64,000 nt of DNA, from NCBI RefSeq assembly GCF_905171765.1, contig NC_053395.1, forward strand, positions 183,724,156-183,788,155, in the 5' to 3' direction. A program made the position numbers and the translations under genes. Shown one piece after another: positions 33,131-61,264 of this stretch. Each line of letters opens with the position of its first letter. The stretch's first letter is position 1. The DNA comes from Bufo bufo (Eukaryota > Chordata > Amphibia > Anura > Bufonidae). A model generated the notes under the pieces. That model saw only the letters and a list, made by a program, of their open reading frames with translations. It was not told the origin of the DNA and ran no database searches.

Positions 33131-33225
33131 AAATGGCGGCAAGACTAAAAAGTCTTGTCGCCATTTGTAAATTCTAAGTCGCATTGTCGACCATTTTGGT
33201 CGCCATCTGGAGCCCTGCCCTATGG

Positions 33226-33433
33226 CTGGGTTCACATCACTGTTTTTTGTCTTCCTTTATTTTGAGCATCCGTTGCATGCAGGACTTTTTGTCTCATCTA
33301 AAATAACAGATCTCTGACAAAATGGACCCGAAATGAGCACAACTGATGCTCAAAATAGAGGATCTTTCTTTAATTTTTCTATTTTTCTGACGGATCATAA
33401 GAACAGAAAACAGAACAGTGATGAGCCCGGCCT
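33226..33433. mobile_element. Foldback MITE, TAT-flanked
   Basis: Left GGCTGGGTTCACATCACTGT, right ACAGTGATGAGCCCGGCC, with TAT outside both ends. Inner pair: TTTTGAGCATCCGTTG against AACTGATGCTCAAAA. Confidence 0.65.
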
Positions 33434-34031
33434 ATGCCTGTTTTCATCATAGAAAAGTTGCAAATCTACCAGATTTGTGACTTTTCAATGCCATTAAGAT
33501 TTTTCAAGTGACAATTAGTAGTTCACATGACCCTCGCCAATTTTACATAAAGGGGGCAGGACCGTCAGCTCCAACTCCTTCATCGTTATTTACTTGAGAA
33601 ACTGGCGTAAATAATTACTGAAATCTACAGCAGCTCCGAGCCGCCGTAGATTTCGTTCCAGCGTACGGACTGCCAGACTAGGCCTATGCCTCATCATAAA
33701 TTACATGGCTCCTCCAGCGGTGCAGGCCCTATCAAGACCGGTCTACCAGACGCTGGTCCTAATGAATCGGGGCCAAAGTTTTTGATGCAGTTTGAGAATG
33801 TAGTTTTTTGACCAAAAGCCAGACGTGGATCAAGCAGGAAGAAGTACAAATCCTTCATTTATATTCCCCATTCCCCATAAATCCACTTCTGGCGTCATCT
33901 CAAAAACTTGTAATAAGAGCTGGGCCCCAAGCTGCACCAGAACCAGAGGGGAGATTGCTGCCTTATCCAGACATTAACTGCAATTCAGGTTAATCATAGT
34001 TTCTCTTATGTCATGCACTTCTTGGCCAACT

Positions 34032-34662
34032 TAAAGGGAAACTTCACCCATGAAAACACAGTACAATCTGCAGGCAGCAGGTTATAGAGCAGGAAGAGCT
34101 GAGCAGATTGATAAATAGTTTTATGGGAAAAGACTCATTCTGTCAGGAGTCATGTGGGCGGTCCTTTCAGTGATTGACAGTCTTCCCTGTATGAGTGTAT
34201 ATACACAGGTATTTTAGTTTATTTTAATTAGTTATTTTATGCACTTATATAGCGCTACTATATTCCGCAACGCTGTGCAGACATTAGCATCAGGCTGTCC
34301 CCAATGGGGCTCACAATCTAAGGTCCCTATCAGTATGTCATAGGAGTGTGGGAGAAAACTGGAGAACCCGGAGGAAAACTCGTGCAAACACGGGGAGAAC
34401 ATACAAACTCCATGCAGATGTTGTCCTCGGTCGGATTCGGACCTAGGACCCCAGCGCTGCCAGGCACTATGCTGCCCTCAGTCCACAGATAGGACCGCCC
34501 TCCAGACTCTTAAGCCCAGAAAGAGTAAAGATTTTAACTTTAAGTTTTTTACTGAATCCTTTCCTACAAAACTGTATATCAATCTTCTCCGCTCCTCCTG
34601 CTCTATTAACATGATGCTTGTAGATTGCACTGCATTTCGTGCCGACAGGTTCGCTTTAACAA
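34032..34662. mobile_element. T2-like foldback (GAGCAGGAAGAGCTGAG family) split by a V-SINE
   Basis: Left TTAAAGGGAAACTTCACCC, right GACAGGTTCGCTTTAA. Arms with GAGCAGGAAGAGCTGAGCAG and CTCCGCTCCTCCTGCTC as in 12635-13030. The SINE at 34225-34487 sits near the axis. Confidence 0.7.
34225..34487 (-). mobile_element. V-SINE, nearly full length
   Basis: Read on the minus strand: a tRNA-like head with a B-box-like GGTCCGAATCCGAC, the conserved central domain (GGAGTTTGTATGTTCTCCCC, GTGTTTGCACG, TTTTCCTCCGGGTTCTCC), a 3' part with GCGGAATATAGTAGCGC, and a TAAA-rich tail. V-SINEs are tRNA-derived vertebrate SINEs mobilised by a LINE. Other copies: 21750-21870 and 48030-48204. Confidence 0.85.
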
Positions 34663-34664
34663 TT

Positions 34665-35228
34665 TTATATATGAGAGGTTAATATAGATTTATTTTTTGT
34701 AAAATCTTTATTTAGATTTTCAATATCACAATATAGAAGACAGTAATATTTTGAATGGGGCTCAGCCCAACTGACGATGTGAAGTATGTTTCACAGGTAA
34801 ACATCTGAAACGCAACATATGGATGAAAGGCACAGAGACGGTGTCTAATATTCAAAGTCAATAAATATTTATATATATTTTTTTGTAATGTACATGAAAT
34901 TTCATCATGCACAATCCATACTGTATACATGAGTGTATATATTGTTACATATGGTAATTTACAACAGCAGTCAGATTTAATAGCCGCCTGTTTTTTAGGG
35001 CATACTACTGTTTTTAACCAGAGCATGCCATGTTGGACACAGTTTTGCCAGAGTGTTAAAAGTAGGATTTTAGTTTTTCGTATTCAGTACGATGATGTTG
35101 TTTTCTGTAAAGAAATATCATTGTAGAAACATTTCGGAAAAGCAAACGCACAAAAAGTGTCTGTTTTTTGCTGTGTTTCACACTTGTATTGATGTACCTA
35201 TCATTTCCCCAACGTATAGAAGTACCTA
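34665..35228 (+). other. CHN1: CHN1 intron, no recognised feature
   Basis: AT-rich sequence upstream of the microsatellites. Short ORFs only. Confidence 0.5.
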
Positions 35229-35315
<87 letters not shown>

Positions 35316-35350
35316 AGTATGTGATTATAGTGTGTGTGTGTGTGTATACA

Positions 35351-35416
<66 letters not shown>

Positions 35417-35420
35417 TTTC
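35229..35420 (+). repeat. Compound TG/TA microsatellite
   Basis: (GT)4, (TA)37 at 35239-35312, then TG tracts at 35330-35345 and 35351-35360, (AT)24 at 35361-35408, then a T-run. It lies about 1 kb upstream of the alpha1 start codon. Confidence 0.93.
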
Positions 35421-35879
35421 CATAGTGTTATATACTAAGATGCACTATGCATAATTTTGGGCTTCTTTTGGATCAGACGCTCTTGACCATACCCAAGCCG
35501 TCCGCTATAAATAGTAACATGGGATGTTTGCAAGGTTAAAAGCCGTAGGTTATCGCTCTTTGTGTTTTCATTACCAGAATTAGTCCCTTTTCTTGGGATT
35601 TTCCGTGATGGTTGTGAATAGCATTGATGGAGAGCAAGCAAGGGTTTACAATACAGCAAAGCATTACTCATCCATTGCTCACTACCATCCCTGCGACTTG
35701 TTCTGTGTGTCCTTCGTCTTAACCCCTTCATGGCAGACACTTCCTGCAGTCCATATTTTTGTTACATTTTCCAAGTGCTTCAGCTCTGTTCTGGTTAAGC
35801 AATCAAAAAAAAAAAAGTCTTGCGTAGGGGGGAAACGGGGGTGGGATTCTAAGCAGATGAATACATAAGGGCTGCTGCT

Positions 35880-36369
35880 CCGTCTCATTGGTTAGATGTC
35901 CTCTTATTGTGGTCTGTGTAAAGCAGCGTGACTGTTAAGCCCCTTCTCCCTCCGCCTTTCCCTCATTCACTAAGCTGATATCTGCAGACTCCCTGAGCAT
36001 CCTCCTGAGCTGCACTTCTAATTCACCTCCTGGGCTGTTGAACCCATACGGACATTGTGTTTTTACATGTATTTTTGTATCTGATTCGTAAATGGAAGCA
36101 AGGCGACTTTGGCATCTTTTAAATGCACACTTCCTATACTCATTCCTGATAAGCATCTGTCTCAAGATCACAAGAAGACCCCAGAAAAGCTGTCGTTTGC
36201 CTTGACTTTCTGTTAAAGCCCATTGGCAGGATGTGCCCTTAGACACTGTAGTGTTGTTTTTTTTAATTATTTATTCTCCTATAGGGTATTTTTGCAGTTT
36301 TTATATTCATTTTGTTAATACAAGAGAGAATTTTTGCCTATTTTTTTTTTTTCTTGACATTTCTTCAAA
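35880..36369 (+). promoter_or_regulatory. CHN1: Likely alpha1-chimaerin promoter and 5' UTR
   Basis: The alpha1 ATG at 36370 opens an exon with no acceptor of its own in view, so transcription must start upstream within this intron. This stretch is free of the foldbacks that fill the rest of the intron. It has an inverted CCAAT box (CTCATTGGTTAG, 35885-35896) and pyrimidine-rich TTCTCCCTCCGCCTTTCCC (35944-35962). A TATAAATAG stands further up at 35506-35514. The start site itself cannot be read from sequence. Confidence 0.5.
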
Positions 36370-53758
<17,389 letters not shown>

Positions 53759-54755
53759 AGAGGGGAAATTACCCAAGCAGTATTCCGGAAGATGAAGGGT
53801 TGTTTTTACAGCAAGGAAATGCACACCCCTACAGCATACCGTTACAGTGTACTCGTCACCTGTGTGTAGTGGGGCAACCGTATTTTGGTCTCTGTTAGTA
53901 GTCAGGAAACCATCTGTCAGTGTAGAAATCAGTGACCTTAATGAGGCATGAAGCACCTTCTAGAGGTTGCCATCTTGTAGACAATATGTAGTAGATATCC
54001 TCCTCCCGGTTCCCTAAAAAGAAAATATCACAGAAGCATGGGGAACTGGAGGTGGAATGTCTTACGGGCTGAAGAATTTATAAGCATGCAGCCTGTCTGA
54101 GCTAGTCACATCACTGAGGCATGAGGCACTTTTGGCCTCCACTTTATCAAGGCTTTTAAGGGTACACTTTACTAGTGCTTTTTATGGACACAGGACAGAA
54201 GATGAAGCCTTTTTTATATTGTTTTAGCTGTGGCAATCAATGCTGTTGTGAAGGCAGTAATGTCTGCTCTTTGCCATTACCGCTCCGTGTTTACAGTGGA
54301 ACAGAAATTGTAAATGGCTGCATGTATGTCTCCGTTTTTGTCGGAGCTCTCCTTAAAGAGATATCTTCTAGCTAAACGGGTCGTGACTGTAAATCCGCAT
54401 GTTTGTCCCCTGGTGTGACATTATTGTGATTCTCTCTCTTTTATGTTCAGCATAATCCTATTAGGACAATGGGTTTGTGAAGCAGTTATCTTAAGAACAT
54501 TTGTATCATACGGTTTTCTTTTCCTTTTGATCTTTTTTTTTATTATTGTCGTTTTTTTTTTTTCTTTTTGCATAATGCGGCAGGTTCCTTTTTTTTTCTT
54601 CTTTTTTGAACGAAGAGCTTGAGTTTTTACAGTGTTTACTGACGAGTTTGTGTGGTGGCGGCTGTTCAGGCTGCAGTGTTTCATTTTTTTAATGTATTTT
54701 TGTATTTTTCATCTGGCATGCACCTATTAATTTATTAAACCTAGGTTTTAGAAAA
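53759..54755 (+). other. CHN1: CHN1 3' UTR
   Basis: About 1 kb, free of the foldback repeats, T-rich in its second half (runs at 54532 and 54589). It ends after the ATTAAA signal, with a GT-rich TTGTGTTTGTGTCTGTTCTG just downstream, as expected of a cleavage region. The exact end is inferred. Confidence 0.8.
54734..54739 (+). terminator. CHN1: Polyadenylation signal ATTAAA
   Basis: ATTAAA about 980 bases after the stop codon, followed within 20-40 bases by a GT-rich element. No AATAAA was seen earlier in the 3' UTR. Confidence 0.75.
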
Positions 54756-54879
54756 CTTGTGTTTGTGTCTGTTCTGTATACTACAAGGATTCACTGAAGA
54801 GGATGAAGAACATTCCAAGGATTTAACCAGGGGTGTATGCAGAAATGATACGGTACAATAGAGCTCCAACTCTGTAATT

Positions 54880-55140
54880 CCATGAGGGCGCCGCTGTTAT
54901 GTCCCCCCCGATTGTGAGAACAGGGGCTCGTTCTTCCCGCTTGAATGGAGACATCGATGTGTGTCCGCCATTCCATTCAGTTTTGTGGGGCTTGCACATG
55001 CGTGACCGCCACTCCATTCAAACAGTGGACAACAGGCCCCTTCCAATCGTCGGGGGCCCCAGCGGTCAGACCCCCCCCCCCCCCCGCCAATCAGAAACGT
55101 ATCCCCTATCCAATGAGTTGTAATGGGACAACCCCTTTAA
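54880..55140. repeat. T2-like MITE, right end intact
   Basis: Ends AATGGGACAACCCCTTTAA. Inside are CCGCCATTCCATTCAG and CCGCCACTCCATTCAAACAG, and a C-run (55071-55085). The left end is unclear. Confidence 0.55.
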
Positions 55141-55924
55141 TACTGATGCACTACTAGGTGATAAAACCTGACATTTTTTCCAGAATGTTTTGATAAATTA
55201 GAAGCTAATGCTGTACACCTTTTCCAAAACATTAGAGGCGTTGGTGCTTCTGGAATATGAGCTACGGCATGAACACCATATTTTGTAATATATTTATGTC
55301 AGGAAACTAGCATAACTAAATTGATGAATCTACCCTACAGTTCTCGGAATTCCCTGCTTTTCATCGTTTAGTGTTTGATAAAACTCTGGCTTCCTGCAGC
55401 AACCACTAGGGGGAGCTCAGTGCATATAAATGTATATAGTTACTTTTGAGGTCAATGTAAACTTCTCAGTGGCTGCCTTTTAGGGGTCTACGATTACAGA
55501 ATATGGTTGCTGTCTTTCAAAAACAGCACCACACCTATCCAAAGGTTGTATGTGGTATTGCAGCACAGCTCTGTTCAAATAAACAAAGTTAAGCTGCAAT
55601 CCCAGACACAAACCTTGGATTGGTGTACATATTTATATATTATTCTTATCTAATCCTGGACAATCCCTTTAACATTTTAATTTAAGAGACCTAAACATAG
55701 CCTTTAGTTCTACGGGAGATCATACATACAGATGGCCATTTGCACACAACATTCCAGATCTATTAAAATGTGTGCTCTGCCAAAGAAAGAGTTTGTTCCT
55801 GTCCAGTTACTTCACCAGGTGGCACTGGAGCTGCTGGCCTTCATAGGCCCTTCCATTTACCAGGATGCTTACTCTATTGGAACTTGCACACTGGGTAAAC
55901 CTGAAGACTGCAGGCAGTGCAAAC
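55141..55924 (+). other. Intergenic, with two CTCF-like sites
   Basis: No gene. CCACTAGGGGGAGC at 55403-55416 and TCACCAGGTGGCAC at 55812-55825 both fit the CTCF core CCASYAGRKGGCRS, apart from at most one or two positions. The second, 1.06 kb past the CHN1 poly(A) signal, is the stronger. Confidence 0.5.
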
Positions 55925-56331
55925 ACTGGGGTTATCCAAAGTCTAAAACATGCCCCTCATATAGATTATACTTACCTGTTCCCCGGCACCTGCATCGCTT
56001 CTGATCCCCTTCACGGCCGCCGCTACATCTCCCCGTCGTGTGGATCAAAACATCCGGGGATGGGGTGGGGAAGACAGCCTAAAGCAGGCCACGACGGGGA
56101 CGAGCCTCCCAAGCATAGAGGCTGACGCTACGGAGGGTCATCCCCGTTGCAGCCTGCTATTAGCCCCTCCCCCCCCCATTGGCAGATGTTTTTAACCATG
56201 CGACGGAGAGATTCAGCGGCGGCCGTGCGGGGATCAGGAGAGATGCGGGTGCTGGAGAGCAGGTAAGTATAATCTATATGAGGGGCCCGGGCATTGGGGA
56301 AAAATGTGTTAGACTTTGGATAACCCCTTTA
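55925..56331. mobile_element. T2-like MITE next to the LINE
   Basis: Left GGGGTTATCCAAAGTCTAAA, right TTTGGATAACCCCTTTAA. Arms TATAGATTATACTTACCTG and CAGGTAAGTATAATCTATA; centre GCCTCCCAAGCATAGAGGC. The AGGTAAGTATAAT text is a chance donor-like sequence. Confidence 0.8.
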
Positions 56332-58919
56332 ATGATTCATAGAGAAGTGAATTGGATTACGTTGCAGTTTGCTAACCATGCAGTAACTCGTGTAGGTGTG
56401 ATATATAGACCACCTGGTCAAGTTAAAGAACTAGATGATCTACTAGTTGAAGAAATAGCTAAAATGACAATGAAAGGAGAAGTTATCATTATGGGAGATT
56501 TCAATCTTCCAGATATAAACTGGAAAACCAAAATAGCAAGTTCTACCAGGAGTACAGATATTCTAAATTCCCTACTGGGGTTATCTCTACAACAAGTGGT
56601 TGAGGAGCCAACCCGGAGGGAGGCCATTTTGGATTTGGTATTCACAAATGGGGATTCAGTATATGATGTCATTGTAGGCGAAACCTTGGGATCTAGTGAT
56701 CACCAGTCAGTGTGGTTTAATATAAGAACTGTGAAAGAGTCCCACCACACAAAAACAAAAGTTTTAGATTTTAGAAAAACAGACTTTTCAAAAATGAAAT
56801 TAGTCATAAATGAGTCCTTATCAGACTGGAACGGATTACATGGAGTCCAGGAGAAATGGGACTACTTAAAAGGTGCATTATTGAAGGCAACAGAAAATTG
56901 CATTAGACTTGTCAGTAAAAGCAAAAAAAGGAAGAGACCACTGTGGTACTCAGCAGAAGTGGCCCAAATCATTAAAAATAAAAAGCTAGCATTTTGTAAT
57001 TATAAAAAAAACCCAGAGCAATGAAGATAAGGAAATCTACAAGATTAGGCAGAGAGAGGCCAAGCAAGTTATAAGAACTTCTAAAGCGCAAGCAGAAGAA
57101 AAACTAGCTCAGTCTATGAAAAAAGGGGATAAGACATTCTTCAGATATATAAATGAAAAAAGGAAATTAAAACAAGGAATAACTAAAAACAAAGGACGGA
57201 AGGTATGTAGAAGAGAATAAAGGGCTAGCCGACTGCCTTAATGAATACTTCTGTTCAGTTTTTACAAAAGAAAAAGGGGAAGGACCTCCACTAGAAAGGA
57301 TGACTAATAAATCGTTTGATGCATGTATCTTTACAGAGGAAGATGTTCTAAGTTTGCTGTCTAAGGTGAAGACAAATAAGTCACAGGGGCCTGATGAGAT
57401 ACACCCAAAATTATTAAAAGAGCTTAGTGGTGAGCTGGCAAAACCGTTAACAGATTTATTTAACCAATCATTAGTAACAGGAGTCGTCCCGGAAGATTGG
57501 AAATTGGCAAATGTCGTGCCCATTCACAAGAAAGGTAGTAGGGAGGAATCGGGCAACTATAGACCAGTGAGTCTGACATAAATAGTAGGCAAATTAATGG
57601 AAACCCTATTAAAGGATAGGATTGTGGAACATCTAAAATCCCATGGATTGCAAGATGAAAAACAACATGGGTTTACTTCAGGGAGATCATGTCAAACAAA
57701 TCTTATAGATTTTTTTGACTGGGTGACTAAAATAATAGACGGTGGAGGTGCAGTAGACATCGCATATCTAGATTTTAGTAAGGCTTTTGACACTGTCCCA
57801 CATAGAAGACTTATCAATAAATTGCAGTCATTGAGCATGGACTCCCATATTGTTGAGTGGATTAGGCAGTGGCTGAGTGACAGACAACAGAGGGTTGTAG
57901 TCAATGGAGAACATTCAAAGCAAGGTCATGTTACCAGTGGGGTTCCACAGGGATCTGTACTGGGACCAATTTTGTTTAATATCTTCATAAGTGATATTGC
58001 AAAAGGCCTCGATGGTAAGGTTTGTCTTTTTGCTGATGACACAAAGATATGTAACAGGGTTGATGTTCCTGGAGGGAAACGCCAAATGGAAAAGGATTTA
58101 GGAAAACTAGAAGAATGGTCAGAACTCTGGCAACTGATATTTAATGTGGATAAGTGCAAGATAATGCACCTGGGGTGTAAAAACCCAAGGGCAGAATATA
58201 GAATATTTGACACAGTCCTGACCTCAGTATCTGAGGAAAGGGATTTAGGAGTAATTATTTCAGAAGACCTAAAGGTGGGAAGACAATGTAATAGAGCAGC
58301 ACGAAATGCCAGCAGAATGCTTGGATGTATAGGGAGAGGTATAAGCAGTAGAAAGAGTGAAGTGCTTATGCCGCTGTACAGAACACTGGTGAGACCTCAC
58401 TTGGAGTATTGTGCGCAGTACTGGAGGCCATATCTCCAGAAGGATATAGATACTCTAGAGAGAGTTCAGAGAAGAGCTACTAAACTAGTACATGGATTGC
58501 AGGATAAAACTTACCAGGAAAGGTTAAAGGACCTTAATATGTATAGCTTGGAAGAAAGAAGAGACAGAGGGGATATGATAGAAACTTTTAAATACATAAA
58601 GGGAATCAACTCGGTAAAGGAGGAGAGCATATTTAAAAGAAGAAAAACTACCACAAGAGGACACAGTTTTTTAAATTAGAGGGGCAAAGGTTTAAAAGTA
58701 ATATAAGGAAGTATTACTTTACTGAGAGAGTAGTGGATGCATGGAATAGCCTTCCTGCAGAAGTGGTAGCTGCAAATACAGTGAAGGGGTTTAAGCATGC
58801 ATGGGATAGGCATAAGGCTATCCTTCATATAAGATAGGGCCAGGGTCTATTCATAGGATTCAGATATATTGGGCAGACTAGATGGGCCAAATGGTTCTTA
58901 TCTGCCGACACATTCTATG
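56332..58919 (+). mobile_element. CR1-clade LINE, 5'-truncated
   Basis: Begins inside the endonuclease domain directly after the T2-like MITE, and ends in a 3' tail with GGCAGACTAGATGGGCCAAA and the ATTCTATG-type terminal repeat (CATTCTATGTTTCTATGAATG region) typical of CR1. There is no poly(A) tail, as usual for CR1. The ORF2 is broken at several points (next entry). Confidence 0.93.
56339..58840 (+). pseudogene. CR1 ORF2 remnant: endonuclease C-part and reverse transcriptase
   Basis: The protein would nick target DNA and copy the element's RNA into the chromosome. Visible parts: endonuclease end with GDFNLPDINW and SSDHQSVWF (56500-56720); RT entry GPDEIHPKLLKEL and NYRPVSLT; motif A YLDFSKAFDTVPH (57766-57804); motif B GVPQGSVLGPILFNIF (57940-57987); motif C FADDTKI (58030-58050); then RVQRRATKLVHGL. 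Breaks: a stop and frame change near 57022-57240, a TAA at 57579-57581, and a frame change in a T-run near 58671, after which the frame continues with NIRKYYFTERVVDAWNSLPA to about 58830. All catalytic motifs are intact, so the copy is not very old, but it is dead. Confidence 0.9.
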
Positions 58920-59656
58920 TTTCTATGAATGAACCGGCCCAGACACCTTTCATTCATTCCTACTTATATATTCATAGGCATATAAAGTCATATCTCTCTA
59001 TAGACAGTGGAGAGTGAAAGTGGGACTATATGTGAGGAACTACTTTGTATGCAGGGGTAAAAGGATTGCAAGTTCTTCATTATCTAATGTGAGCTGCTGC
59101 CTGCCCACAGAAAGGGAAGAAATTCCTCCAGATAAGTGAATGATAAAAAAACAAACAAAAAAAAGTTGAATTTGTGGGGTAGCTTCTGATTTTGCCTTAA
59201 AACTATAGATACCATACTGACCAAATCTGCCATGTGTGAAAGTGGCCTTCAAGCCACTGGTTGATTGCTGCAAAGCAGATGGTCATGCCTATGCCAGGGA
59301 GATGGTAAACAATCCACAGACTGGAAGACGGACATGCAGAAGCCACACCCAGGACCAAAGCGGCGGGAGTAGGTAAGTATGATTCTTTCCATATCAGACG
59401 CAATCTGTGGGCATCAGATTTATTCCCAGATAACCCCTTTAAGAAGAGTTACAAGAGATTATTTTTACCTGCACTTAAAGGGATTGTCAGGAATTAGAAA
59501 AAACATGCCTGGTTTCTCCCTACAAAGCACCACACCTGTCCACAGGTTCTCTGTGATATTACACCTCCAACCCTTTTTTCATCAGTGGAGGTGAACTATA
59601 ATACCAGATGCCTCCATTGTACAGGGGTGCCATTGTTTTTCCACTCCTGGACCATC
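58920..59656 (+). other. Intergenic, no gene recognised
   Basis: AACCCCTTTAAG at 59434 and CTTAAAGGGATTGTCAGG at 59475 are T2-like ends facing away from each other. No coding signal. Confidence 0.5.
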
Positions 59657-59659
59657 TTA

Positions 59660-60156
59660 GGCTACTTTCACACTTGCGTACGGAGAGGATCCGTCTGGTG
59701 TCTGCCCAGACGGATCCGCTCCTATAATGCAAACGTTGGGATCCGTTCAGAACGGATCCGTCTGCATTATAGTTCAGAAAAAATTCTAAGTGTGAAAGTT
59801 AGTCAGGCGGATCCGTCCAGACTTTACATTGAAAGTCAATGGGGGACGGATCAGTTTGAAATTGCACCATATTGTGTCAACTTCAAACGGATCCGTCCCC
59901 ATTGACTTACATTGTAAGTCTGGACGGATCCGTTTGGCTCCGCACGGCCAGGCGGACACCCAAACGCTGCAAGCAGCGTTCGGGTGTCCGCCTGCGGAGC
60001 GGAACGGAGGCTGAACGCTGCCAGACTGATGCATTCTGAGCGGATCCGCGTCCACTCAGAATGCATTAGGGCTGGACGGATCCGTTCGGGGCCGCTTGTG
60101 AGAGCCTTCAAACTTTGCTCACAAGCGGAGCCCCGAACGCAAGTGTGAAAGTAGCC
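59660..60156. mobile_element. 497-bp foldback MITE, TTA-flanked
   Basis: Left GGCTACTTTCACACTTGCGT, right CGAACGCAAGTGTGAAAGTAGCC (last bases), with TTA at 59657-59659 and 60157-60159. An internal reversed end, AAGTGTGAAAGTTAG at 59789-59803, is left over from a smaller element. Shares CACCATATTGTGTCAAC + CAAACGGATCCGTCCCC with the giant element's right arm (23882-23920). Confidence 0.88.
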
Positions 60157-60159
60157 TTA

Positions 60160-60955
60160 TACTGTTCGCCTAGATTTAATAGTTGAAACCAAATTGTGCA
60201 ATGGAATAAATGTGCATCGATGAAATGATTTTCCCAAAGGACGATGTTAGCAGATGCGTAACTTAGAGGATTTATTCAGGTATCCCAAGGTCCAGATGTG
60301 TGCATGTCGGCTCAGTGTTGTGTATGATATGGCGGTACGTTCTGCACAATTGTAACTACATCCTCAGGGTTGAAAGTGGCCGCCGTTGTCACTCAGGTAA
60401 TGACTTCTTCTCTACTAAAGGTGGTGGCATCATTTTGCATGGACAAAAATCACCTAATATTTCATAACACTTCTAGATACCATTGTATAAACCTGTACTA
60501 GAGAGCACATGATTGCCATCCTGTTTATCGCGGTGTCCAGGAGAAAAGGAAACAGATGGCGGTACATTTTGTTATATAAGCTTAAATAGGGTCAACAAAG
60601 TATCAGCCCGTTCAGGAATTCATAAAGGTGATGTGTATTTATAAATGTACTCGCACAAGAACAAAGTACAAAATGTGTTTCCCGATCCAGTCACTTAAAC
60701 CTGCGAGTGGAAGGACTTTGGAGATCAATATAAAGCAGTTATTACACCAGGGGGGACTTAGAACATTTTGGACTTGCCAGTAACAAAGGCTCCGAACTGG
60801 TAAGAAATTCTTTATTTAGCCATTAGTTATTTTTAGTTGTTCATGTATAATTGGTGGCCGGGTTCTTGGAAGTGGGATATCATTTTCTCCAGGGCAAACC
60901 ACATATGAAACGGTATCAGTGCACGTTTCCCCTTTCTTTAATGTCACCATGTCAC
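60160..60955 (+). other. Intergenic, no gene recognised
   Basis: Featureless by eye. Confidence 0.5.
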
Positions 60956-60959
60956 AGAG

Positions 60960-61125
60960 AAATCCGCAGCAGTCCTCCAATTCAATCAGTGGTGTTCTAT
61001 TTAGTAGTTAAGCAGCATACACAGCGACGTTTCGACCCTCAGGTCTTTATCGAGGCTTGCTGCCTAACTACTAAATAAAACACCACTGATTGAATTGGAG
61101 GAGTGCTGCGGATCTCTCTACATTG
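60960..61125. repeat. Hairpin repeat with GCGACGTTTCGACCC loop
   Basis: AATCCGCAGCAGTCCTCCAA + TTCAATCAGTGGTGTT pairs with AACACCACTGATTGAATTGG + AGGAGTGCTGCGGAT. The loop holds CGACGTTTCGACCCTCAGG. The same loop logic is at 63105 (CAACGTTTCGGTCCTCG). Confidence 0.85.
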
Positions 61126-61264
61126 CTGTTTCTACTGGGATCCTGAGCCAGGACCCCTCACCGCGTGACACCGCATTGCCCTGGATGCATACCAGGTGAC
61201 TTGAACACTGAATATGGATTCATCCGACTAAGGGGCTTGGAGTGCTGCTTATCTTTCTATTGTA

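Larger units (their letters stand above)
30442..33225. mobile_element. Outer foldback with GGCAGTGCTCCAGA ends holding three nested elements
   Basis: Left GGCAGTGCTCCAGACT, right ATCTGGAGCCCTGCC; near the ends TTTTAGTCGCC on the left mirrors GGCGACAAGACT-like text on the right (33139-33170). Nested inside are 30902-31469, 31473-31999 and a further foldback at 32041-33130. Total span 2.8 kb. Confidence 0.6.

Noticed and set aside
32874..33170. 98-codon ORF, proline-rich start
   Set aside because: It crosses hairpin arms and a CTCCTCCT run of a foldback; no sign of coding.
34440..34487. Possible tRNA gene on the minus strand
   Set aside because: Only a B-box-like element and degenerate A-box remain, joined to the V-SINE core; it is a SINE head.
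35056..35454. Tyr-Ile repeat ORFs
   Set aside because: Translation of the TA microsatellite.
56258..56275. Splice-donor-like AGCAGGTAAGTATAATC
   Set aside because: It occurs in a MITE arm (mirrored at 55965), with no coding exon before it.
56179..56331. Upstream extension of the CR1 endonuclease ORF with its own ATG
   Set aside because: These bases belong to the adjoining T2-like MITE; the LINE similarity starts only at about 56332.
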